Source of the DNA: Amia ocellicauda
Lineage: Eukaryota > Chordata > Actinopteri > Amiiformes > Amiidae
Direction of reading: 5' to 3'
DNA: 64,000 nt
Assembly: GCF_036373705.1 (NCBI RefSeq)
Contig: NC_089856.1
Location: forward strand, 32,026,298 to 32,090,297
Positions 48,103 through 58,610 of the stretch are shown piece by piece. The translations under genes and the position numbers were made by a program. The notes under the pieces were generated by a model that was given only the letters and a program-made list of their open reading frames with translations, made no database searches and was not told the origin of the DNA. Positions within the stretch are counted from its first letter, which is position 1. Each line of letters starts with the position of its first letter.

Positions 48103-49317
48103 TGTATAATAATATGTATAATACTTTGTATAACCAATTCTAGAAGAAGGGTCATATCTCAAAAGCCCCATTTTATTTTTTTCTTTAACTTTTTAGTCCA
48201 TAAACAAAACCAATAGCTTTTTCCTGCAAATAGTTTAGTAACAACAGAAAAAAATACAATTATAATACAAAGCAATACAATCTTTTAAAATGATGCATAT
48301 TTGGAATGAACCGATTTCTTATCTGACACAGAGTACATGTAGTTCATGTAATACAGGGCTTTGTTATCAGTATACAGTATTCAGAAGCTAGATAGAATGC
48401 ATAGCAGGCTTGTGGCAATTCCTTCAATTTAAGCCACAGGCCAGCTAAAGGTTTATCTTGAAGATAATACATATTTAAGGTGTGGGTTTGACCTTAGCTT
48501 ACTTTGCCACAGGTGAGTATCCTGTGGAACCTGACTACACTGGGCCCTTGCAGCTTGCAGCTAGAACCACAGAGCTATGTCTAACTTCCATACTGCTGGC
48601 CTGCATCTTGTGACTACAGACTCTTGCCACTGCACTGTGTTGCCAGCAGCACTAAAGATTAGCATTGTTTGTTAATGATTAAAGCTGAGAACAGACATAC
48701 ATCATCAATGGGCAGGATTAAGCACTTACATGTGTTTCCCTAACATGTGGAAGCATGCTTTTAGATCACATGATGCTTGTAATTTCTTGGTGTTGCAATT
48801 TCTTAAACGCAAAATAACAACACCTCGGTTTCGAAAGAAAGCCGGGTGTATTTTCCAGATGTTGGGAGCGCACAGCTATATAGTTTAGTCATGCATACGC
48901 TGCTGTTATGTGGCCACCTAAAACAGCAATGTCATGGTTGGCCAGGGTTGCCAAGGGGAAAGCTGTATTTATTGGTCTCTGTTTCCGATGTTGAGGGATA
49001 TGATGTTTGATTAGCTTGACTTGAGTTGCATCCCCCATGGAAATACAGAGTAATTAACAGTAGCACCACATTATGGAAATTAGAAGAATGTTCTGTTCTC
49101 TGTTTTAATGACCACAATGCAATCTGTCCTACTGGATGAAGTGTTTAAAGGCAATTGGGGAGATGGAAACTACAGTAAGATTTAATTTAATTTTGTGTTG
49201 ATCATAGAACAGATATGGTTGTGATGCTCTAAATACTTTTTTCATAAAGCAATGCATGTTTTATGTGTATTGTCGTAGCCCACATCACGTAGGTGATGAA
49301 TCCACATTCTGCTGTGT

Positions 49318-49332
49318 CCAACAGATGGCGGT
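49318..49332 (+). promoter_or_regulatory. CTCF-like motif, weaker
   Basis: CCAACAGATGGCGGT matches the CTCF core with one mismatch, about 1 kb upstream of the FAM43A start codon. Motif match only. Confidence -1.
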
Positions 49333-50067
49333 ATTAAACAGTCTTTCAAAGAGAACACAGGGCCATGTAAACTAACCACATGATATATGACTGAAAACAT
49401 CTCAGGTCGCACGAAAAGCGTACATATTTATTCCCATATGCTTATTTTAATTAAAATGCTTTTAAAATCAATGTAATTATTTGCTATGCAGAAAATATCG
49501 AAAATGACTACAAAACCTTACATATTATTTACATACATGTTATTTGTAACATTCTAGCATTTGCAACGCTGTCTCCTGCGTATTGCATTGGTATGTACTG
49601 AAAATATAGTTTGCCATTTGACTACGTTTTACAGTATAGCCTATGATTTAATATAGACTGCATGGGCATATGCACATATAATAAAGGTAATTCAGAAACT
49701 GTAAATCATCTTTCTCATGATCACTAGGCTATACATGTTTTATATGATATGATTCGATTTGGAACGGATGATCCAAAGCCAGTCGAGTGTTTGCCCAAAC
49801 TTTGAATACTATTTTACATTATGAATGTATTGATTTATCTGTCTGATTTGAAAAGAAAGCATGTGTGTCTCGATGGGTCTTTGGAATCCAATCTGCCCCT
49901 TTAAGAGAAAGTGCTTGACTTTCTGCTCCAGTTTCTACATGTTGTCCACCTCCCCTGCACTTTTGAGGGAAATGGTTCAACCCACTGTATATTTACAGCT
50001 GATCTCCCATCCTGACCAGCATCAATTTACATAGCTGAGCATCAGAGGAGGTATAAGCACTGGAGAG

Positions 50068-50111
50068 GGAGGGAGGGAGAGAGAGAGAGAGAGAAAGAAA
50101 GAAAGAAAGAA
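50068..50111. repeat. Purine-rich (GA)n/(GAAA)n tract
   Basis: GGGA, GA and GAAA runs about 200 bp before the FAM43A start codon, probably 5' UTR or promoter. Several ATG triplets lie between this tract and the start codon. Confidence -1.
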
Positions 50112-50305
50112 ATGAAGAAAGAAAGGAAATGAAGCACAGCCGACCAGGATGAAAACAGATGAAAAAACAACCTAACAGCTTGCTGCAGGACAGTGCAACA
50201 GTATCCGCTGGATCATAAGTAAATGCCACAAGACAGGATTACGATACATCTTTGGTGCAATAAACGAAATTACCAACGTAACAATTTCGGAGAACCAGCA
50301 ATATA

Positions 50306-51346
50306 ATGCTGCCTTGGAAGAAGAATAAATTCGACCTGATTGAGGAAGATAAGCAGTCGAAGCAGAAGGGTTATGCAGTCAGCCTGAACTACTCCGCGCT
50401 GACGTCCTTTGCAAAGTCCTGTCCGGAGAGCGCACTCAACAGGGTGGGGAGCATGTTTAAATCCAAGAGGAAAAAAGTGAAAATCACCAGCGAGGACCCC
50501 ACGTACACGGTGCTGTATCTGGGAAACGCCACCACCATCCAGTCCAAGGGAGACGGGTGCACCGACGTGGCCGTGAGCAAGATCTGGACCAAAAGCGAGA
50601 TGGGCAAGAACGGCACCAAGATGAAGCTCACCATCAGCTCCCAGGGCATCCGGATGGTGCATGTGGACGACAAGGCTAGGAGACCGGGACACTTGTATCT
50701 GCTGCACCGGATAACGTACTGCGTGGCTGACCCGCGGCTGCCCAAGATTTTCGCGTGGATCTACCGGCACGAAATGAAACACAAAGCTGTGATGCTGCGC
50801 TGCCACGCCGTCCTGGTGTCCAAGCCCGAGAAAGCCAAAGCCATGGCGCTCCTGCTGTACCAGACCTCGGCCACTGCCCTGGCTGAGTTCAAGAGGCTAA
50901 AGCGGAGGGACGATGCCCGACACCAGCAGCAGCAGCTCATCGGGGAACAGACCATCCCCTTAGTGCCTCTCAGGAAGCTCCTGAACGGACAGTGCTACTA
51001 CAAACCCCCGGTGGAGCGCAGTCGCAGCGCCCCGAAACTGGGCTCCATCACCGAGGACCTGGTGGGAGAGGAGGAGGAGGAGAAAGCCATGCATTTCGAG
51101 TGCGAGGACATCCTGGACACCGAGGACGACTGCCTGGGCAGTGGCAAGCAGGAGCTGTCTCAGATCATCAGTGACCTTGGGGAGATGTGCATCGGCAACG
51201 ACGTGCAGACGCTGAAAGCCGACCTGCGGGTCACTCGGCTGCTGTCGGGGGAAAGCACGGGCAGCGAGTCGTCTATAGAGAGCAACCAAGAGCCCAGCTC
51301 TGTGGCAAACGGGTTGGAAGAAAGCAAGGAGCAAGAGCTGGGATGA
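50306..51346 (+). CDS. fam43a: FAM43A, PTB/PID-domain protein (single exon)
   Basis: One uninterrupted 346-codon frame, beginning MLPWKKNKFDL, matches the intronless vertebrate FAM43 family. The FAM43A paralogue is indicated by the C-terminus (LRVTRLLSGESTGSESSIE) and by its place beside LSG1. Residues about 60-200 form the phosphotyrosine-binding/PID fold, with ITSEDPTYTVLYLGNA at its start and a helix near KAKAMALLLYQTSATALAEF at its end. A basic KSKRKKVK patch precedes it. Downstream are SRSAPKLGSITEDL and a short acidic run (EEEEE) at about 253-257. The human protein is about 423 residues; the difference is mostly the acidic linker, which is much shorter here. Biochemical function is not well established; the fold suggests an adaptor binding NPxY-type peptides. 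The coding part is GC-rich against an AT-rich setting. Antisense reading frames over this exon are shadows. Confidence -1.
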   Translation: MLPWKKNKFDLIEEDKQSKQKGYAVSLNYSALTSFAKSCPESALNRVGSMFKSKRKKVKITSEDPTYTVLYLGNATTIQSKGDGCTDVAVSKIWTKSEMGKNGTKMKLTISSQGIRMVHVDDKARRPGHLYLLHRITYCVADPRLPKIFAWIYRHEMKHKAVMLRCHAVLVSKPEKAKAMALLLYQTSATALAEFKRLKRRDDARHQQQQLIGEQTIPLVPLRKLLNGQCYYKPPVERSRSAPKLGSITEDLVGEEEEEKAMHFECEDILDTEDDCLGSGKQELSQIISDLGEMCIGNDVQTLKADLRVTRLLSGESTGSESSIESNQEPSSVANGLEESKEQELG

Positions 51347-51877
51347 CTGTGTTTTCCCCTCGTTTTGCCACCCCGAACCCATTTCACTACACGCCGTGTC
51401 ATTTAATGTGGCATTCGTGCTGTCCATCACCAGGACTGTATTCCCCTAGTAGGGTGTCTGTCTCCTCATGCGGCTGCTTGAACAGGATACTTTTTTTTTT
51501 ATATAAATGAAAGGTATGTACAATGGATGCTGCAGAATGAGCTCGCACAACGAAACACTACAAGTTTTTTTTTCCTTACTGAGAAAAGAAATATGCACCC
51601 GAAAAGACAGATGTGAAGGATAGAGAGAGGGTTTATAGGTGACACCAAGAGCGGGGTCTGTGCGCCTCAAGACGCATTGCTCTCCCCACACAGGTCTCCT
51701 CTCCGAAATGACGTGGATTGTACTTGTTTCCCTTGAAGAAATGCCAAATTCTTTAAATACTTGTCTTGATCAATAAATAAATAAATAAATAAATAAACAA
51801 CACGCAGATGTTAAAAGTAATATACATCAAAAGAGAACTTTACTATGTTCACCATTCAGGACATTCCGTTTCCCCCC

Positions 51878-51879
<2 letters not shown>

Positions 51880-51931
<52 letters not shown>
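51880..51931. repeat. (TTA)n microsatellite
   Basis: About 52 bp inside the probable FAM43A 3' UTR. Confidence -1.
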
Positions 51932-51932
<1 letters not shown>

Positions 51933-52155
51933 TGCACTGTTGTGGAATTCTCTTGTTATATTATTATTTTGTACATAGCATTGTCCTCCTCATACATGTT
52001 CTTATAAACATAAATGTAATATCTTTGCTGTGCAAAAGAAAGAAGACCCTCAAGTATTAAGTTGTACATATATAAATGCATAACGTGTATAAAATATTTG
52101 TTATTTTTTAAAGAGGAAAACGTGTCATGTTTTCTGTGGACGTCATAAAAATACC

Positions 52156-52161
52156 AATAAA
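52156..52161 (+). terminator. fam43a: Polyadenylation signal AATAAA, FAM43A (candidate)
   Basis: ACCAATAAAG about 810 bp after the stop codon. Earlier AATAAA copies occur inside the (AATA)n run at 51769-51797 and could also be used. Confidence -1.
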
Positions 52162-52165
52162 GAAA

Positions 52166-54426
52166 AAAAAAGTATTAAAAAACACGAATTGTGGCAAATA
52201 ACGTCTTAACTATTATAACAATAATTACTTCAGTTTTGTATTCCTGCAGGTTGAACTGTGTTAATATTATTAAGTTTATTCTTTTTTTCCTTCCAAAACA
52301 TGCAGGAAATAAGCTTTAAGTTTACTATATGGTTAAAAAGGAAGTGAAATTTGTACAGCCCATTACTCTTTCTGTTGCAGAATCAAAAACAATAGTTCCT
52401 ACAAAGGAAACATTAATTCATTATAGCAATTTATTTAAAATGTTACCTCAAGCACTTACACTGGTAATAGCCTTATTCCTTGGGGCTTGCAAATATAAAG
52501 TAAATAAAATAAAATGCAACTATAATGGGATGTCTGATAAATAGGGATTGTAATAGGATAGACATTCAATTCTGAAGTGTCATCATTTTAATTTAAAACT
52601 GCAGATACAGATTTTCTTTTTAAATCCACACTTCACCCTCCCTGGTCTGTTCGAAATGTACAAGTCCCTTTTCTTCTAATGTGAACATGTCAGTGCTACA
52701 TGTTGAAAGGTCTTTTTCATGCTTTCATGTGCTCCTTCACACACCACTTACATTTTACAAAACATGTTGCTATCAAAACATCTCTAATAAGTCATTATTT
52801 GAACTTAATCAATAATAAGCCACTTCCCCCAGTCTTTCCGAAACCAAAGCTCCTGTTCTCTTTTAGGTTAATTCCGCAAATGTTTAGTATACAGAGATCA
52901 AATAATCACTCAGGACAGGCTATGCCATAGTGTTATTTATTTTCTTCTGCCTCGTGAATAACCTGTAGTGATAGGTTCTGTGAGCTGCTTAGTGTTTCCA
53001 TTACGCATACATAGAAACTGAATTTTCCATGGCTTCACCATATGGGGAACATAGATAATACACCATGGACTCTCCAGCCTGTTTGATCAGTTCTAGAGGC
53101 AAGGAGAACAATCCACGATTTCAGCAGGCTGGAACATGAGTTTGTCTGTATAATGAGCTGCAGTTCATTGTCAGGAAAGCCAAATGAATTTCTTCCAGAC
53201 TATGTGCACTTGGGCTGCACTACTGCCACAGTAGCCCACCACAGTAAATATAGAATTTTACATTGCTTTAGAAATGCTGTGTTTCTCTTCCACTTAATAT
53301 TTTTTGCATTAGAAGAGGCTACATATAAAATAATGTATGCTGCTTTAGACTGCAAAGCATTCAGATTGGTGTAGAAATGAGTCTGCCTGCTGAATAATAT
53401 AGTTTTGGGGCACAAATACATAACAGTGCTCTACAATCCTATACATTCCTTCACTGAAAGTAATTTTCCCGTTGCAGATTTAACAAGGTAAATAGATGTT
53501 AGTGCATCCTATGAAATGTGTGTGTGTGTGCGTGGGGGGGGGGGTCTCCTTTTTTTAGACTTTGATTATATTTTCTTCCCATTTCTGTTGTATATTTTCA
53601 GCATGCCATCCCGTGACATTTTGAAAATGCAGTCAGGGCTATCAGACTGCAATCCTGCATGGACATTAAATATAAATGCTGGGGAAGGAAGAGGCAGATT
53701 GCTTTGCATTAACACATTGTATACATCAGCTAGAGCCCTGAAGCTAAAAGATCCATGCCCAGAACACATTACCCAAGCTCATGAATGTTGTTTATGCACT
53801 CATTGTTTAACTCATCCAGAGACAATGATTGAACCGGTTTCATAAAAGTGTGAACATATTTTCACACACACTGTAGCATTTCCCCCTGTACCGTATCAAT
53901 GATTACAACACCTTTCTCTCCTCATTATTCAAGTATTAATAGTCATGCCAGGGAAATAGCAGTGTAAGAGAATTGTACCACGATCCAGGACCAGAATAAC
54001 TCTAGGTAACTATAGGCAACAAAGTCTATCCACATAGAAATAGATTTGATTTGGTGAATATATGCACAATACTTAAACAAAAACAAAATAAAAAAACAGG
54101 ATAGATGATAACAGAGTTAAAAAATAATTGATACACAACCCACTTGGCCACTCTTTTTAAAGTTTGATATTCAGGACATTCATTGGATCATTACATGTAT
54201 AGTGATATAAACCTACTGCATTGCAATAAAGTAGTGCAATAGTGAAAAGGCATTATGTAAGAGTTAAAGTCTCCTCCTTTTGTTTTGTTATATAAATAGC
54301 TGGCACATGGCCTCCTCTTTAGTAGTGCAGAGGGGCTCTTAAACAAGGTCTCAGAGGCGGGGAAACATCAATGAGAAGGACAGGGAAGAGTCGTGGAGGA
54401 GGAACAGTAGAGTAATCCAGATAAAA

Positions 54427-54459
<33 letters not shown>

Positions 54460-56478
54460 AATTTTGATTACTGATTTCACAAAGGGAACAATTACAAATA
54501 GAACATCATTATCATACAATGGTACATTAACTCATTTAGGTTAGTAAGCCCTGGCTTTTGAGATGGTACCTTTTACACCACAGGCCCTACACAGTTTTGA
54601 TTAATGCATATTTTGTTTCATGAATTCAAAACTCAGAAATTCCTAATTACTGCCATTGTACTCTGGGTTGTGAAAAGCAGACCGGGTTCACTGCTGTCAT
54701 TGAAGGTGTAAATTATTAACCATGCAGATCATTAGTCTACCTTTATATAACAGGGCAAGCTTGTGTCAATCTGATGCTCATTCAGTTTCTGTCCTGTCAC
54801 CTTGAGTAAGTTTAGTACAGTCAAATAGCAGCCCCACATCTAAAATAAATAAATAAGCAAACATGAGTAATTGCTGGTGCATTTTTATGTTGTAAGTGCT
54901 CTAAATTGAGTAAGAAATAACCTCGAGTAAAGGGGTACTGTCATTCAAAAGCTAGGCAAAGAAGAATAATGTGGCTTTCACAAGACTTCAGAAGTACTGC
55001 AAATGTGAACTACAAATAATGCTACATATAATTATAATTTTACTTTTGTTAATCAGGCCCCATCAAGGCACATGCATTTGCAGTGGCAGGCCAGTTAAAC
55101 CACACTGCCTGTGCTATATTTTGAACTAATGGTCCATATGTGTGCTGGGATTCCCTAATTCAGTTTTGCATTCATGTTATTTAGATTACTGCTTAAGGGT
55201 CATGCATTGTGGTAATATGGTTTCAGTTAAAAAAGTCTGATTATGATGATATGTGAGGTGACCTTGCTCAGAATAGGCCTCATGTCTCATTTGAGAACAT
55301 TGGACAACTGGACTCTTGGGACTGAAACATGGGAAAGAAGAAAAATCTATTTGCAGAAAACTTCACGCCTCTCTTCAGGTTGTAATATGCCATGTCTTAT
55401 CTCAGACATGACTTACATTTTAATGTTTCCAGGGAGTTGCATTTAAACCTTATTAGTGTGCAAGGTTTGCTCCCCCTTACAAACCATTAGGTTCTTACCT
55501 CTCCCATTAAATACAGAATAAGGTAGTTGAGCCTACCTAAACTTAGGAACAGATCCCTCTCTAAATAGATAACTCATAAAGCACAAAACACACACATAAT
55601 CCAATCCATTCCACCAATCTGTTGTCAAGTCTCAGTCCATAAACAAAGTTAATTTACTAGTAGGGCTTTTGGGAATGCAGTGCCCTTGAAGGCAGACATT
55701 TAGACAAAATTAGGCATCTGGAAGGACAGGAAATATATTCCTCTCATATGAAGTTTCTCAGTTATTAATTTGTCATTTTGTTCCATTCCTGTTCCTAATG
55801 TAACCTTACAGCTAAAACACAGCTGTGCTATTCACAGAGGATTTCAAATCAATCTCACAATGCAGTACACTGTATTATAGTGATTGATGGGTAGTTGAAA
55901 TGCTCACAGGTGTTGTACTGCTTTTGTTCGGTGAGATATGAGCATATTATATCTTTTTTTTAAAAGAAACATTTTGTGCTTGTGGAGATCTAAGAAAAAT
56001 AAATAAAGGCTCTACATTTAATATGCTTTAATAAGTATACACAGAATACACACTTAGCAACTGTTAACATTAATAAATAACTACTATTACTACTACTACT
56101 GCTACTAAAGTTGTATTTTTGTATTTAAAATAAGTATCATAAATATGTTCCTCAGCAACCGATATGATTAATTTACTTTATATGCAGCAATCAATTTGGC
56201 TTTCAGAACATTGTGTTTTACTTATTTCAGTGTAATTCATCACAATTAAGAAATGAAGAATCTAATGAAAACAGACTGGTTAAAAAATATATGTCCATAT
56301 ATACAAACAGTAGGACAGAACACATCAATGCTTATTTATAACTGTTTGAAACAGATGTATTTTTAGCCATGAAAGGAGATCTGATCATTTTAAATTATGC
56401 ATGTTATACTGCTGTGACCCTCTCGATTGGCTTTAGAGCTGTAAAGAGACTCAACTTATGCAGGTCTAAAGTATGTAA
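52166..56478. other. Gene-poor region downstream of FAM43A
   Basis: No coding gene recognised. Contains a G-rich run after (TG)n near 53517-53545 and a CA repeat. Stretches such as 54640-54800 have balanced, non-repetitive composition and could be conserved non-coding elements, which cannot be tested here. Confidence -1.
54429..54457. repeat. (CA)n microsatellite
   Basis: About 29 bp of CA. Confidence -1.
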
Positions 56479-56479
56479 A

Positions 56480-56526
<47 letters not shown>
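56479..56526. repeat. (TA)n microsatellite
   Basis: About 48 bp of TA at the left edge of transposon copy 3. Confidence -1.
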
Positions 56527-56529
<3 letters not shown>

Positions 56530-57747
56530 TCACCTAAAGGATTATTAGGAACACCATACTAATACTGTGTTTGACCCTCTTTCGCCTTCAGAACTGCCTT
56601 AATTCTACGTGGCATTGATTCAACAAGGTGCTGAAAGCATTCTTTAGAAATGTTGGCCCATATTGATAGGATAGCATCTTGCAGTTGATGGAGATTTGTG
56701 GGATGCACATCCAGGGCACGAAGCTCCCGTTCCACCACATCCCAAAGATGCTCTATTGGGTTGAGATCTGGTGACTGTGGGGGCCAGTTTAGTACAGTGA
56801 ACTCATTGTCATGTTCAAGAAACCAATTTGAAATGATTCGACCTTTGTGACATGGTGCATTATCCTGCTGGAAGTAGCCATCAGAGGATGGGTACATGGT
56901 GGTCATAAAGGGATGGACATGGTCAGAAACAATGCTCAGGTAGGCCGTGGCATTTAAACGATGCCCAATTGGCACTAAGGGGCCTAAAGTGTGCCAAGAA
57001 AACATCCCCCACACCATTACACCACCACCACCAGCCTGCACAGTGGTAACAAGGCATGAGGGATCCATGTTCTCATTCTGTTTACGCCAAATTCTGACTC
57101 TACCATCTGAATGTCTCAACAGAAATCGAGACTCATCAGACCAGGCAACATTTTTCCAGTCTTCAACTGTCCAATTTTGGTGAGCTTGTGCAAATTGTAG
57201 CCTCTTTTTCCTATTTGTAGTGGAGATGAGTGGTACCCGGTGGGGTCTTCTGCTGCTGTAGCCCATCCGCCTCAAGGTTGTACGTGTTGTGGCTTCACAA
57301 ATGCTTTGCTGCATACCTCGGTTGTAACGAGTGGTTATTTCAGTCAAAGTTGCTCTTCTATCAGCTTGAATCAGTCGGCCCATTCTCCTCTGACCTCTAG
57401 CATCAACAAGGCATTTTCGCCCACAGGACTGCCGCATACTGGATGTTTTTCCCTTTTCACACCATTCTTTGTAAACCCTAGAAATGGTTGTGCGTGAAAA
57501 TCCCAGTAACTGAGCAGATTGTGAAATACTCAGACCGGCCCGTCTGGCACCAACAACCATGCCACGCTCAAAATTGCTTAAATCACCTTTCTTTCCCATT
57601 CAGACATTCAGTCTGGAGTTCAGGAGATTGTCTTGACCAGGACCACACCCCTAAATGCATTGAAGCAACTGCCATGTTATTGGTTGGTTAGATAATTGCA
57701 TTAATGAGAAATTGAACAAGTGTTCCTAATAATCCTTTAGGTGAGTC
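56527..57747 (-). mobile_element. Tc1/mariner DNA transposon, DD36E (Incomer-like), copy 3
   Basis: Complete 1221-bp element. It sits at the right edge of a long (TA)n tract (about 56479-56526). Its other end abuts a decayed Tc1 relic through a short TATATA remnant. The terminal repeats match copies 1 and 2 except for the outermost base on the right. Confidence -1.
56559..57599 (-). CDS. Tc1/mariner transposase, 346 aa, intact frame (copy 3)
   Basis: Uninterrupted frame with the N-terminal helix-turn-helix region and catalytic D155, D246 and E283 in place, DD36E spacing, and SPDLNPIE intact. Private changes are S115 (GYSSRRPH) and E341 (AKEGQ). Each pair of the three copies differs at roughly six residues, which points to recent amplification from one source rather than independent ancient insertions. 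Confidence -1.
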   Translation of the reverse strand: MGKKGDLSNFERGMVVGARRAGLSISQSAQLLGFSRTTISRVYKEWCEKGKTSSMRQSCGRKCLVDARGQRRMGRLIQADRRATLTEITTRYNRGMQQSICEATTRTTLRRMGYSSRRPHRVPLISTTNRKKRLQFAQAHQNWTVEDWKNVAWSDESRFLLRHSDGRVRIWRKQNENMDPSCLVTTVQAGGGGVMVWGMFSWHTLGPLVPIGHRLNATAYLSIVSDHVHPFMTTMYPSSDGYFQQDNAPCHKGRIISNWFLEHDNEFTVLNWPPQSPDLNPIEHLWDVVERELRALDVHPTNLHQLQDAILSIWANISKECFQHLVESMPRRIKAVLKAKEGQTQY

Positions 57748-58610
57748 TATATATAGGCCTCATGTCAAGGCACAGATCAGGGGATGGGTGTGAAAAAATA
57801 TCAAAGTCCTTGAATATCACTTGGAGCACGGTCAAAATTATTATTAAGAAATGGAAGGTGTATGGCACCACTAAGACCCTGCCTAGATCAGGCCATCCCT
57901 CTAAACTGGATGACCAAGAAAGGAGGAGACTGATCAGAGAGGCTATCAAGAGGCCAATGTCAACTTTGCAAGTGCTATAGGCTTTTATGGCCAAGACTGG
58001 TCAAAGCGTGCATGTGACAACAACATCCCATGCACAAAACTGACTTGCATGGTTCTCAAGAAAGCCCACCCTGAATCTCCATTTGAAGTATGCAAAAAAA
58101 ATAATAATAACAATAATCTTAGGAAATTCTGTAGCCATGTGGCAAAAGGTTTTGTGCTCTGATTAAACTAAAATTGACTATTAGGACTAAATGCAACGTG
58201 CTATGTTTGGCGCATCACCCAAAGTACACCATCCCTACTGTGAAGCCTGGTGGTGACATCATCATGTTATGGGGACTTGTCAGGATAAAAAGGGAAAATG
58301 ATTGAAGCAAAGTATAAAAAAGTGGAAATCCTGTTGCCCTCTGCAAGAAAGGTGAAAGTGGGACGGAAGTTCAAATAGGTAAATGACTTTGTGTGGCCCA
58401 GTCAGAGCCCCAACCTAAATCCAATAGAAAATTAGTTAAAGATTGCTGTCTAACAATGCTCCCCAAGGAACTTGACAGAGATTATAATATTTTACCAAGT
58501 TTAGGTGTGAAAAGTTGATAGAGACCTATCCCAAAAGACTCACAGCTGTAATTGCACTGAACAGTTCAAGGGGGTGTAGATTTTCTATATGCACTGTGTA
58601 TATACATAAA
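57741..58610 (+). pseudogene. Decayed Tc1-like transposon and transposase
   Basis: Plus-strand remnants read in order: RHRSGDGCEKISKSLNI, STVKIIIKKWKVYGTTKTLPRSGHPSKL, LIREAIKRPMSTLQVL, then broken pieces near 58200-58280 (CYVWRI, VKPGGDIIML) and a SQSPNLNPIEN-like motif near 58400-58435. A terminal-repeat-like end lies near 58570-58605 (GTGTAGATTTTCTATATGCA). Many stops and frameshifts. Its 5' end is missing, abutting the copy 3 transposon. Confidence -1.

Larger units (their letters stand above)
48103..50305. other. FAM43A upstream region
   Basis: About 2.2 kb before the start codon, including the weaker CTCF-like motif and the purine tract. The transcription start is not visible; no TATA box was assigned. 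Confidence -1.
51347..52165 (+). other. fam43a: FAM43A 3' UTR region (probable)
   Basis: From the stop codon to the candidate poly(A) signal. It contains an (AATA)n run at 51769-51797 and a (TTA)n run of about 52 bp at 51880-51931. No other gene seen. Confidence -1.

Noticed and set aside
50270..51430. Long antisense frames over FAM43A
   Set aside because: They are shadows of a GC-rich coding exon; the plus-strand frame matches a known family over its whole length.
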